The notes under the pieces: generated by a model
Seen by the model: the letters and a program-made list of their open reading frames with translations, nothing else
Database searches by the model: none
Told to the model about the DNA's origin: nothing
Shown: piece after piece, positions 22,379 through 33,630 of the stretch
How the letters are laid out: the number at the start of each line of letters is the position of its first letter
Numbering within the stretch: position 1 is the stretch's first letter
Program-made: the position numbers and the translations under genes
From: Chamaecyparis obtusa
Taxonomy: Eukaryota > Streptophyta > Pinopsida > Cupressales > Cupressaceae
Assembly (NCBI GenBank): GCA_027943335.1
Contig: BSBK01009273.1
Location: forward strand, 675,501 to 739,500
Length of the DNA: 64,000 nucleotides
Reading direction: 5' to 3'

Positions 22379-24312
22379 TGTTACTTGTTTTGTTGAGGTT
22401 ACATGGTTTACTTATGATGATTTTTCACTCGGCATAGATTTTTTCTTAGTTTATGAGGCTAGGACTCGTCTCGATGGCCAGTGTGCACGGGAGGGTTCCT
22501 TAGACCTATAAATGAGCCTTGGAAAGTTTTACTTGTGCATGGGAAAGGTTTTATGTTTCTCCTTGAGATGTCTTTTGATTGACATTCTTCCAATGGTTCT
22601 TGTTATGTGTATGGCTAAGGTTAGGACTCGTCCTGAGGGCCTGAGTGCACGGGGGAGTTTCCTAAACCTATGAATCAGGACTTGGAAGTGTTATCTTGTT
22701 TTGTGACTTGTGATGGGGTAAGGTAATAGGAACCTTAAGTGAGTGGCTCACCATAGGTGCTGGAACCCTAAAGTGGTTGCTGGAGGATCCTATGGGTGGG
22801 TTTGTAAAAAGTGATAACCTTAAAAATTAACCTGGGAAGGGGGGATTCAAAAGATAATGAAGGAAAACATTAATGGCCACACAGACCTGATTGGAGTACC
22901 GAGACCAGGGATAACTGCCAGGGTGGATCCCTATTCATAAAGGGGGGACCGGGGTTACATGGTTTCCAAGGAGGATCCCAATATACAGGTTGTGTGATGA
23001 CACTCACTTAGGTGGTCTCCTAGAACCTTAACCTCGATGTTATAATATGATGATATTTTATGTGCTTTATTCTTGCTCTTTTGAGTCTTGGATTTATTGG
23101 TTTTTTTTTAGACTTAGATTGCCTTAAGGTCTTGAGAGTACCTTGGTTCTATCTCCTATCATGGGGGGTGGAACTTTACCAGTTTCACATGGTTGGGTGG
23201 CAAATCTCTTTCAAGGTATTATTCGTAGTTCGTGTCATGGCTAAGATTCTGAGTTGTTTAGTGGTGAAGATTTTGTTCTCGTATCATGTATCTCTATATT
23301 TTGTTATCAAGATGTAAAGATGTATTATAAGCCCTTGGGCAACTTGATGTAATTATCTTTCTATATGCCTTCAGGCAATGTGCAGTAACTGTAATTATGT
23401 TTGTAAAATTGTAAGGAATAAGTTATGTATATGTAAAGGGTAGAATCATGAATCTAAAGAAGGGATTGAATATGGTTAAATCAATGAGTAATTTCTTACC
23501 TTATATCTCTTGTGGATTTTAAATGAAATTGAAAGTAATGGTTCTATGCAAACCTTTGTAATGAAAGTACTTATGGATGTAAACTTCTTTAGAAGGAAAT
23601 TTGTTTTGATATTTGGTTAGTGAAAAGATGTGCTAAGGGTTCAAGGGTATCTCCAGGTGAAATAATAAGGGAAAAAGGAACATGTATGTTATCGAAAGAA
23701 GTAATGGGATGCAATTTCATAAATGTATATTTCAATGTGGTTGATGTTGGGTTATTCAACTAGGTTTAATATAAATCCTTTACTAGATGTTTACAAGGTT
23801 ATGGTTGATAATTTGTGGAAGTTAAACTTATGGAAAAAATGATTCGTTTAATGATTTATGTTGGTTGCCAATATATGATTAAGGACTCTTAATGGAAAAT
23901 CTTAAATGAGTTTTGATGGTGCCTTTGAGTTGAGCATAGTTATGGTTAAGGGGTAAATAAATATGAAAGAATAAATGTGCTTAGTGGTTGCGATAAGTAA
24001 CGTGTGCTTGTTTCACTTCTGAAGGTAAATTACATGTTAGTCGGTAAGGGAAATTAATTCCACTAGTTCATTAATGTAATTGGTTATGATGTGAAATGGA
24101 ATTAATGTTAATTGAAGTTGTAATGAAAATAGAATTTGTTAGATTAAGTAATTAAATGAAATACTTGATAATGGTAATTGAATTCATTAAGGGAACCTTA
24201 AGGAATGTACTTGTGGATGGTAATGATGATATGTTAGAGTGTAAAAAAAATTTAGTTGTAATTTTATGTCATTGACCTGATTCCTTATGGGTTCCCTGGC
24301 GAGGACATTACA
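22379..24312 (+). repeat. Element A 3' LTR, right part
   Basis: This is the remainder of the A LTR after insertion of B. 23048-24312 is the counterpart of window positions 1-1265. Near 22455-22530 and 22618-22690 an imperfect duplication is visible (GGACTCGTC...GTGCACGGG...CCTA-ACCTATGAAT). The LTR ends CATTACA. Confidence 0.9.
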
Positions 24313-26078
24313 CCTATACAGTTAGAAAAATGGATTCCTAAAGAGTTGAGCAACAAAGTTGCACAGAAATGGGAATATGCTCTTTTTACCGAGAAGGAGA
24401 TAAGAGAGAGCACGTTAGCTCAAGTTTCACCAGATCTAAGCCCTACCAATATCAAGAAAATTGTGGAATAATACAGGAACAAATGTGTTCCCAAACAAAG
24501 AGCTTATTCTATCCTTCAACACAATGTTGAGGATGTTGTACAGGAAAGTTTAAAGACTTGGAAAATAATTTTTGGGTTGACAATTGACAAAGATGCTAGT
24601 ACATATAAGGATGTTGAGCCAAACAATGTATATAATGCAATTGAGTTACCTATTCAGGAGACAGAAGCTCCTAAGGAAGAGAAATTTCAGAAGGTTTCAG
24701 AAGTAAGTATTGTTGATATAACAGAGGATACCCCAATAGACACTCAGGTATTGACCGAGGAGGACATACAAGCTAAGGAAGCAAAAGACTCATCTTTTCC
24801 ATGAAGCAATATTGTGCTCTTACAAGTGAAAGATCATCCAAAAATTGATGATACAATAACTATTAACACAACCCCTACCAAACCTGAAGTTTTTACAAAT
24901 GACATGCTAGCCGGTATGAGCACTACCGAGGAACAAGATCAGTCGGCAATAGAAAATCAGCCTACATCTGTTGAGGAATCATAACAAGATAAAGGAGAGC
25001 AGTCTGCATTAAATAATACAAGTCCTCATATGGAGGATAAGGGAAAAGAAGAAAAAGACAAAGCTATTGATATACAAGAGCCTAAGGAACAAGAGGCAAT
25101 ACAAGCTCTTGTACAAATTCCAAGTGAGAGTACACCAAAGAAGAAGGCATTGAAAAAGAAGGCAAAAATATCTTAACCAGAGGTAACAATTGATGAAGTT
25201 ATTGTCATTCCAAAATGGGATTTCGATAACTTATCTTATGAGCAGATGCAAATGCTGCAAGATCTGTTGAATAGGAAAAGCAGGCAAGAAGAACTAAGAA
25301 GGGAACATCAACAAAAGCAAGTCTTATATGAAATAAAAGAAATATTTATTGTTGCTTTTGAGTTATTTGATGTAAACAATTCTAATTCTATACAGGAACA
25401 ACTTTTCCATATAGTCAAGAAAGTGACTAATGAATAAAGTGAAGCTAGTGATAGTTGTTGGAGTTGTCAAAAAGAAAGTTTGAGACCAAGATGTTGAACA
25501 AGGTATCTACCGAGATTGCAATGAAATAGGTAGCACTTTCTACTTTGGTAATAGATTCAAAAGAAGTCATTGTGAATGCACAATCTCTACTTACCAAACT
25601 ATGCAATGTCAAAGAATTCACAAAGCACAACCAAGGACTAGTAGATAAACTACAAGAAGAAATCAAGTCTACAAGTCAATCATTAAGCTTGGATGTCGAA
25701 TCAAGTTCAAAAAATTATGCCAAGCTTATGCATACACAAGGAAGGATAGTCGAGTTGATGGCTAATGATGGTAAGATAAGGGCTCATCTACTCTCTATGA
25801 AAACCATCTTGACACCTCATCCAGAGGCCATTCAAAGAGAGCTAGCAAAGGCTAAGGACTTAACATAGAAAGATCCAGATTTGTCTATAGTTGAGAGCCT
25901 AGTTAATCTAGCTATCGAACTAGAAGTGCAATCAAAAGTTTTGAATGTTGCTACAGAAGGATGGGAAACTGCATTACATATGGTTATGATGCTTCATAAA
26001 CCATTTCTGGAGAAATACTTCACGATCCCCACTCCCGAAGAAATCAAGCGTGCCAAAAACAAGGGGGAAATTAAATGA
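24313..26078 (+). pseudogene. Element D ORF2-like protein, C-terminal half (broken)
   Basis: The reading frame is open from the A junction (PIQLEKWIPKELSNKV) with stops at about 24468, 24802, 24982, 25174 and 25435 and a frameshift between 25440 and 25545, ending at 26078 (AKNKGEIK). It starts with a helical domain (VAQKWEYALFTEKEI...), has a long acidic Thr/Glu/Pro-rich middle, a Lys cluster (KKKALKKKAKIS), then TIDEVIVIPKWDFDNLS and a helical C-terminus. The helical domain aligns with E's ISERWAIALDIEKRK region, and TIDEVIVIP with E's TIDEVIIIP. No RT, integrase or protease motif is found. The function is unknown. Confidence 0.75.
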
Positions 26079-26212
26079 CATGACATATTCAGGCACAAAG
26101 GGAGGTAACAAAATTTTGTATGTATATATATCTTAGGGGGAGTATTCTTCTAATACTATGTACTTTTGTAAATACACATGTAATGTCATGACAAAGTTTT
26201 TTTGCCACTAAT
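26079..26212 (+). other. D 3' untranslated segment
   Basis: This short non-coding stretch lies between the ORF stop and the polypurine tract. Nothing else is seen. Confidence 0.55.
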
Positions 26213-26227
26213 GTCAAAGGGGGAGAT
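26213..26227 (+). promoter_or_regulatory. Polypurine tract of element D
   Basis: TCAAAGGGGGAGAT lies immediately before the LTR start TGTAGATC. It is identical in core to the tract of element E. Confidence 0.85.
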
Positions 26228-27457
26228 TGTAGATCTCTATAGTTTTGTTGACTATTAGTGACTTACACTTAGTCATTATCTACGCAATGACGGTCGGTCA
26301 TCACTGCAACCGAGTCATCATGTATAGGCCAAGTCATGTAATGTATACTTACCGAGTAGTAGTACTGCCGAGTAAACCAATGGTCACTATGTATTTTTTG
26401 TATTAGCCAAGTTAAGTTTTTGCCGAGATATGTAAGTGATGAATACCGAGTGATAGAGATATTAGAAAATGTCGAGTACAGTGAATGCCAAGTACCAAGG
26501 ACATCAATTGCCGAGTTAGCTAGAAATGACATATGAGTTTGTTATGGCATAGTGATCGAGGTAAAATGTTTTGGCTGACATTCATTTTTTGTATTTTGTT
26601 TGTTGAGGAAATCACGGAGGAGATTATGCACCTATTTTGAAATCATTAATCCCTATGCAACACCTAGAGCCAATCAGAAATAAGTAAAGCTTAAGCAGTA
26701 AAAAGAGTAAATCTAGATCGTAGATCTTGAATCTTGAAGAAGTTTAGTTGTCTATATAAGGATAAGATTTGAACCCTAAAATGAGTTAGCATATGTGTGA
26801 GAGGATGCGAAGGGAATGAAGGAATGAGTAGAGAGCACATTCAGATCAGTGAAGAATTCAGATAGAGTTCGGTGACTGAGTTAAGCAGTGAAGGATAGAA
26901 TAGAGATAAAACTTGATAGATGAGATCAAAACAATACAATAAGGAGAAGATCTATAATCAGCATACAGTGCAAACCAAAGGATTAGGTACTAAGACATTC
27001 TAACAAGTGTATCAGCGTAAATCTCTTAACTGAGTGGTTTTAACAAACCTATTCTGATCTCTTAACTGAGTGCTTACTTTATTGTAAGTTTCAAATCCTT
27101 TAGCAAGGTAGACTGTATAAGTCTTTTAGCTCTTAACAGGGCAGACCCCTCACAGGGTAGATCATATTTTGATCAAATTTGTAGCCCTAAAAGGAAAATT
27201 TTATACTATAGTAGTGAATATTTTTGGGTGTCATCCCCACCCCAGTTTTACCTTTCAAGGGTTTTTGGGTAACCAAATTTACTGTGTTATGAGTACTTTC
27301 TTGAATGATGCTTAGTATATTAGTTACTTTGTTTTGATGAAGTTTTGTTGAAGCTATGCAAAAATTTTATGCAATGTTAAAATGGATTAGTAAGTGATAT
27401 CTGATACACCCCCCTCCCCCAATCTCAGTGTCACATTTCCCAACTATATTTCTAACA
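26228..27457 (+). repeat. Element D 3' LTR
   Basis: The 1,230-bp LTR starts TGTAGATCTC and ends TTTCTAACA. The first 300 bp hold about ten scattered copies of a CCGAGT-like word (26290-26520). The second half shares GGGTGTCATCCCCACC and the following 'accttN-aagggtttttg-gtaacca' text with the E LTR. The next five bases (CTACC) would be the target duplication, but the other side is outside the window. Confidence 0.8.
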
Positions 27458-27645
27458 CTACCTAGATAATAGAGCCATAAAAGAGGGAAATTAAGGAGAA
27501 TCCTTGGGATCCTAACCCTAATTTCACCTAGAATGAAGGAATCAAGTGCAGAATGCATCCTTAATGAAAGTCTATCATGATAAATGTACTATAAGAGGGT
27601 GCTAAACCTACCAAGATGGAAGTGCTTCCATTTTAAGATGATACA
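27458..27645 (-). repeat. H-type LTR fragment
   Basis: Read on the - strand, this starts TGTATCATCTTAAAATGG and contains GGAAGCACTTCCAT and CATTCTAGGTGAAATTAGGG, as does the start of the H LTR (57553 and 62786). The middle differs, so it is a diverged relative. It breaks off where D is inserted; the rest would lie left of the window. Confidence 0.75.
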
Positions 27646-27716
27646 CATGTGTAGGGCCTAGTTGCCTCAAGCTTGCTAAGAAAGACTACACTTTTCTAGG
27701 TGCTTGTAGGACCTTC
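27646..27716. other. Short flank before element F
   Basis: These 71 bp are continuous with 49229 onward once F is removed. They end with the left target duplication CCTTC (27712-27716). Confidence 0.6.
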
Positions 27717-28034
27717 TGTTAGGAATAGTCCTAAGAGATAATTGAGAGGGGGGGTGAATTAGTTATCTACCAAATTCAATTCTTTAAACATAAAGCATAA
27801 ACACAATGATAGAACACTTGAACACAAGACTAATATTTTGGTTACGGGGAAACCCAAATAGGTAAAAACCCCGGTGGGAATTGACACCCACTAATATTCT
27901 GTACTAGTGTATTATGATCCTTGTTAGAAGATCCTTAACCCTATTAGGAGTTGCCTTACAATATATTTAGTACAGTAGACCTGGTCAAGGGTCAGACCCT
28001 GTTAGGATTCTTTTACAATAGTTCCTGTTAGGGG
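27717..28034 (-). repeat. Element F 3' LTR, left part
   Basis: The sequence matches 47950-48267 closely (TGTTAGGAATAGTCCTAAGAG...). It is interrupted by E; the last five bases AGGGG (28030-28034) are E's left target duplication. Confidence 0.92.
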
Positions 28035-29264
28035 TGTTGGAATTAGGAGAGATAGGTACTGAGAGGGGAGGGGTGAATCAGTGCCTTCAAAACTTTACTT
28101 GCAAAACCTTTCAGATCTATAACTGAATACTTGTGATAACCAATCAAAATAACTTGAATATAATTGTGTAAATCAATCATCTAGTTAACTTAAGAAAGTA
28201 AACAACATGAAATCAATATGACAATCACATAACACAAGTATTTTGGTAACGCAGAAACCCTTGTAAGAAGGTAAAAACTATGGTGGGGATGACACCCACA
28301 AATTCTTCACTACTGCAGATAGAAAAGGTTTGCCTGTTAAGGCTACAAGTTTTGATCACTTTTGGTGATCTTACCCTGTTAGGAGTAACATGTTAGATCA
28401 GCTAGATCTACCTAGTTATAGGATTTAAACAACACTAATGAAGTGTGTACTCAGTTAAGAGATTTACATAAGACTGTTAAGTCTACTCTATTAAGAGATT
28501 TATCAAAAACTCTATCATAATTGTCAGAAAGTAATAGGCAATTATCTGCTAGTTGACAACTCAATTGTCTGAAATAGATCTATAAGTACTCATCAAAATA
28601 TCACCTTATATGTGATGGTTCTCTACTCTGTTCTGCTTGGTAGCCTTCTCTAATTCTGCTCAATTTGATATCCTTTGTGCTCTATTCTGCTTGGTAAACT
28701 GATTCTCTTGAAGATAGGCAATTTCTTCAAGTGCTCCGTGATTCATATATACCAGTTCACCCAACCTCATAAAATGGTGTGAACATACAAAATATATAGT
28801 GTTCTATTTTTGCCGCCTTAGCAAAAATTAGGTTACAAAAATAATCATAACCCTAAGATCTACGGTGCAAAATAACCTAGATCAACTATTACAATAAGAT
28901 AAACATTACATTTAATGAGTATCTATTTACAATAAATGCTCCTCGATCTTGGTAAACCATTTCACGATCTGTTGTAACCATTTGCATAGAAGAATGTGCC
29001 ATTTTAGATTACTATGCTATTTTCTATGATCATCGATAAACACTATATAATCTACTCAGTGTATATGGTGATGCTCGGTGTTTACTGACCGTTGGTGTCA
29101 GTTTCACTGGTGCTCGGTTAACTGTGTGATACTCGGTGTAAAGAGTTTACTGACTGCTCTGTCTTACTTCTAGTTACCTATCGACTCTGATATAAGTAAC
29201 CGATCGACATGTTTACTATCCTTTGATACTAATGACAACCTTAAATTCTCAATAGAGATTAGCA
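28035..29264 (-). repeat. Element E 3' LTR
   Basis: The 1,230-bp LTR runs from TGTTGGAATTAGG to GAGATTAGCA on the + strand. It matches 35099-36328. It contains clustered CTCGGT/ACCGAG words near 29060-29140. Confidence 0.92.
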
Positions 29265-29280
29265 ATCTCCCCCTTTGGCA
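29265..29280 (-). promoter_or_regulatory. Polypurine tract of element E
   Basis: The - strand reads GCCAAAGGGGGAGAT directly before the 3' LTR start TGCTAATCTC. Confidence 0.88.
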
Positions 29281-29506
29281 TTAGTATCAAAACTTCAAAT
29301 GTATATAGACAAAATGGTTCTATATATTCCTTATGTTTCTACCATATACATATCCACAAAAGTTTCTAGTTACAAAGTAATCCCCCTCGGTGCATGCTCC
29401 CGGTAGTATGTAATATAAATATCAAAGTATACTTATTTAGCATTTACATGGTTTCCCCCTTTTTGATAATAATGCCAAATGCAAAAAAATATATATAATG
29501 TATACT
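29281..29506 (-). other. E 3' untranslated segment
   Basis: This non-coding AT-rich stretch lies between the ORF2 stop (29507) and the polypurine tract. A second AAAAAGGGGGAAA run at 29453-29465 could be an upstream polypurine tract. Confidence 0.55.
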
Positions 29507-32500
29507 TACATCTTATCAAAAATGTTTTGATGGGTTTTCTTTATAGACTCCAAGAGGTTGTCCCATTCCTCTTTCAAGTTGGTAAGAGCAATATGCTCAA
29601 GACCGACTTGTGCATGCATGTCAAAGATATTATCCAACACCAAAATATCTGGTGTTGCCACAAGTTGTTCAGCTTTGACAATATGTACTTCAAAAAAATT
29701 TAGGTAAGGAGTGAGTTCTTTTTGTAACTCTATAACCTAATCAGTGATGTGTGCTTCTTGTTTCCTTAAATCTGCTATTAGCCACCAGAGTTCCTGAACT
29801 TGATTAATATTCTTTAAGAAAGCAGTTGGCTCAGTGATAGCTGCTTGTGTACTCAACTGTATCTTTGTTTCTAAACCTTTTATCTTTTCACTGACTAGTG
29901 AAGGTGTCTGAAGTACAAAGCTTGATTAGAAGTTGATAGATTGTCTAGGTGATAGATTTTACCTCATTAATGACCTTAGATAATTTTACCTTATTCAGTG
30001 CCACTTCTGTGCTAATCCTTTCTGCCAATTTGTTCTGAATCTTTGATTTTGCCCTTTCTTCTATTCTTTTGTCTGCATCTATATCAGGGGCATTAATTTT
30101 GTCAGCGAGTGTAGCAAGTTGATCTAAGATGGGAGTACTCTCATCAATATTTGTCTCTGGTACTATCTATTGTAGAATATCCCTCACATCATTTAACACT
30201 TCTTTATGTTTGTGTTCTTGACTTAACTTTTCTTGTGCCGCTTTCCTTGAACATAATTCCCCATATCTACTTAATTCCTCAGGGCTTAGGGTTCTCGGGT
30301 CACATTCTGGTATAATAATAACTTCATCAATGGTGACCAGCCCTTTGGCTTTCTTCTTCTTCTTCTTCTTCTTCTATGAAAGAGGTGACTTCTTCTCACT
30401 TATGACAATAGATTTTTCTTCACTTTTCAGAGTATCTTTCCCAATTGACACTGTATCATCCTTCTTCTACTCCTCAGTAGATGGTGTGAGAGTCTCGGTT
30501 GTAGTGTCAGGTGGGTTCACCTTGGTTGACTTTGTTTCTTCTGGTTCCTTTGTTTCTGTAGACTATGCCTCTATTTTGTTAGGCTCATTTGTATCTACAG
30601 GTTGCTCAGGTGCCTGTATCTCAGTTGTATCTTTATTTGGCTCAGCATGAGAAGCATCGAGTTGTATTTGTGAAATTATTTCAACTACCTCTGCAAGTAC
30701 AGGTAGTTCACCTGGTAAAGATGTGAACACACTATCAGTGTCTAATGCTTCATCTTTGTATGGTGCAAGTGTCACATCTTCGTCCTCCTCATCATCAGGA
30801 TCACCATTAGTGATGTCCTCAATGAGTGCATTGTCATCGGTTTTCTTTTGCAAGTGGATCTTTACTTGATCCGGTGCATCCTATGAAATTTTGATTTCTT
30901 CCTTTTGTTTGGTGATATCAATTACCTCAGTAACTGATATACCGATGTCCTCTATTTTCTTTCCTTTGTCATCATTGATGAAAATACCTTTACCTTTTGA
31001 ACTGTGTCTCTTCTTAGACAGTTTCAGGAATGCTTCCTATTCAGCTTTCTCTTCTGCTTGCAAAATTGATGTCCATAGAGAATCACATATGACATCCATA
31101 TCATCCACATTCTCATCCATGATCTGCATAGCTCTATTCTTGACTAGAAATCTAGCCTGATACTTTTTCATGTATTCACTTACAATAGCATAGCTAAAGT
31201 GTGAGGCTGCATGACTTAGTGACCATTCTCTTTTCCTTTTCTCTATATCTAGTGCAATAGCCCATCTCTCACTTATTTTGTCATCAAGTTCCTTTAGCAA
31301 TTGACATGTGAATTCCATTGGTACTCTCTTGAATTTAATCATCATCTAGACGATAGCATGTTCTAGCTTTATCTTGTCCTCAATTGACATTTTGTCAAAT
31401 TTGCCTATGCCTAGATCTGTAAGATTTCCATTCTCAATTATTTCTTCTATTGTACTTTCCCTATTACGAACTAACTTGAATTGATCAAGATCATTTTTGG
31501 TGTCAATCTCCTCTATATCTTCTTTACTTCTTATGTATTTCCTCTTTTTCTTCAGTGTCTCAGCTACTTTCTTGTTCTTTCTCTTAACATATTTCCTGGT
31601 TGGTGTAGCTGCTCTTCTTTTTGCCACTTTTACTGCTTCTACTTGCTCGGTAGATTGTGCAGCAGTTGACGAACATGTCTTCATTCCTTCAGGTTCTGGT
31701 AGCTGCATTTCTTGTTCATCAATGGTGGGAGGAACCGGTGTGTGATCCTTTCTTTGTCTAACTTGGTCTCCTCGCTATCATAGGTCTTGTCAGCCAATTG
31801 TAACTGACCTTTAGTTGCTTCTTTAACTAGTGACTCCTTAGGTGAGTTAGATGCATTTCCATATTTTTTTGTGAGATCTTTTCTCATTTTCTTCGCTCTT
31901 CTAGACATTTTTCTGATTTCTATGTCTATTGTGATTCGAGACTTAGCTTCCTCATATATGCCAAACCTACTGGCAGTGATGTCTATCGGTAATTCTAGCA
32001 ATGCATTGATAGATTTCAGAGTGAAATCATGATTCATTTCATATCCCATCGGTGCTAGCCATTTTTTTCTCAGTTCTACTGCCTTTATCATTGAGTGGTC
32101 TGTGATGACTACAAAACATATGTCATCTTCAAATTTACTTACTAATTCCCTTGGAATTCTACTCCTTTGTTGCATTTTTGTTTGAAATTCCTTGAAATAT
32201 GCATTAAATTCCTTATTCAAGTTATCTCCTAGACTTTTCATCATTTCACCGATTTGTGTAGTTATCGGTTTGTCCGATTACCAGTTTACTTTACCGATAC
32301 TCAGTACATATTTTTGTAGATAGAAAAATGTACAGACAAGCAGTGATTCGTACTTACATGTATTGGACTTCTTTACTTTTATTGTCTTCATATTATCATG
32401 CAATTGGTGTAGTAGCAGTTCTGCAAGATCTACCTGGTGATCTTTCTTCACAATTTTATATGCCATGTCCACGGTGCTGCAAGGTACACTATTTGGTCTG

Positions 32501-33103
32501 CTAGATTGGAATATCTTGTACCTGATGACATGAGCTATGAATTTTACCACTAGATCTTTGATAGTTGAGATTTTCAATGCCCTATTGTCCCATTGAGCTC
32601 CAGTGTTCTTTTCAACGTCGGGATGAGACAAACTTTGAAAGGCTTTGGCTTTGTCGATTGTAGGGTACTTAGTAACCCTACTGATAATCTTCTTCGTGAC
32701 CTCAATGGGTTTATCTAACCAAAATTTTCCATTATGAAATATGCTTAGCATGATTCTTATCCAGTCATTTTGGAAGGATTGTGGGAAGTGTAAAACATCG
32801 TAACCCTGACTCCTCAATCTTCTTGTATTTGGATTTAATCTTTCCATCTGGTCCACAGACTTGTTGATAAGCAGCAATGGTCTCAAAATCACATACTTCA
32901 CCAATTTTGTAGTGAATATAGGCCCTAACGTCTTTTGTTAACAAAACCCTATCTGGAATACTAGAAAATGCACCCATATCATCTGTTTATGTTGGGACCT
33001 TGGGATGAGGTTTGAATTTCTCCTCAGTGAAATGTTCCCTTACAATTAATTCTACTTCCCCCTCAATGTTCTATGATTTGCTTGCAGTCAATGTCGATGC
33101 CAT
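29507..33103 (-). pseudogene. Element E ORF2: large unknown protein (about 1,198 codons)
   Basis: The frame starts MASTLTASKS (33103) and ends NIFDKM (29507). Two compensating frameshifts, near 32830 and 31750, and about a dozen stops break it; most stops are TAG. The N-terminal half is globular, including HFPQSFQNDWIRIMLSIF and a segment STVDMAYKIV...VDLAELLLHQL that resembles the 'putative plant transposon protein' type of domain (unverified). Next come basic patches (RKYVKRKNKKVAETLKKKRK), a helical domain shared with D (ISERWAIALDIEKRK), an acidic Thr/Pro/Glu-rich linker, a nine-Lys run, TIDEVIIIPECD, and a helical C-terminus. There is no YVDD, DDE or DSG motif. Its role is unknown; it is the main cargo of E. 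Confidence 0.78.
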
Positions 33104-33630
33104 AAATTATTTATAGGTTTCGGCAAACAATAGATAACCAGTGTTCGGTAGGTAGATGAACTTACTTGTTATCATTGAAGAATTATTATCGGTTTGATCT
33201 TCAGTAGCTTTCAATCTTTTTTGGAAATCTTTAGTTTGAACTCTTCTCTGTAAAATCTCTATTCTTTGAAATCGCAATGTAACAATGAACTCTGTTTCTG
33301 CGTATATATAGACTTTTCGATATTCCCACTCAAACTTTGATGCATTAAATGCATGACCTAACTTCTGATACGAAACAGCTGTCAGCTCAATAATGTCTAC
33401 AATTTCTTTATCGATTTGCACTATTGTTAGTTAACCTTGTATAGTGATTACCGACGAGTAACCAACTCACGTTTCTTCTTTTATCGACTATGTGACATTT
33501 GTAAAATTATAACACATAAACCATAGTGCATCTTTATTCATGCAGATTTGGTATTTGTACATCATATATAAGGAACTGTATGTAAAATGTGATCATTTAA
33601 GATGTCAGTTCCATACATACCTTTGTCATC
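33104..33630 (-). other. Spacer between E ORF1 and ORF2
   Basis: This is 527 bp. A 104-codon open frame on the - strand (33421-33107) encodes a charged peptide (RFQRIEILQRRVQTKDFQKRL) of unknown type. It could be a small ORF or chance. No splice signal can be judged by eye. Confidence 0.4.

Larger units (their letters stand above)
1..24312 (+). mobile_element. Element A: LTR retrotransposon with non-coding interior
   Basis: A is delimited by the end of its 5' LTR (1-1265), a tRNA-Met-type primer binding site, a 2.4-kb interior and a 3' LTR that starts at 3680 and ends at 24312. The terminal motif is TGTAATG...CATTACA. Positions 1-1265 match 23048-24312 with no net length change and about 98% identity by eye, so the insertion is fairly recent. 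The interior has no recognisable gag or pol, which makes it LARD-like (large, non-autonomous). The 3' LTR is split by element B. The TGTAATG/CATTACA ends and Met primer resemble plant chromovirus-type gypsy elements, but without pol this cannot be confirmed. The right flank continues element D, so A inserted into D. The other flank lies outside the window. Confidence 0.88.
24313..27457 (+). mobile_element. Element D: LTR retrotransposon of the E family, 3' part
   Basis: Right of A, a + strand element resumes inside a coding region, followed by a polypurine tract and a 1,230-bp 3' LTR. The coding region and LTR organisation match element E, whose LTR is also 1,230 bp with the same AAAGGGGGAGAT tract and related LTR text (GGGTGTCATCCCCACC). 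The 5' part lies beyond the window because A inserted into the ORF. Confidence 0.82.

Noticed and set aside
30330..30650. Phe/Ser-rich open frame on the + strand
   Set aside because: It is the reverse of E ORF2's Lys run and acidic linker, so the composition is explained by the opposite strand.
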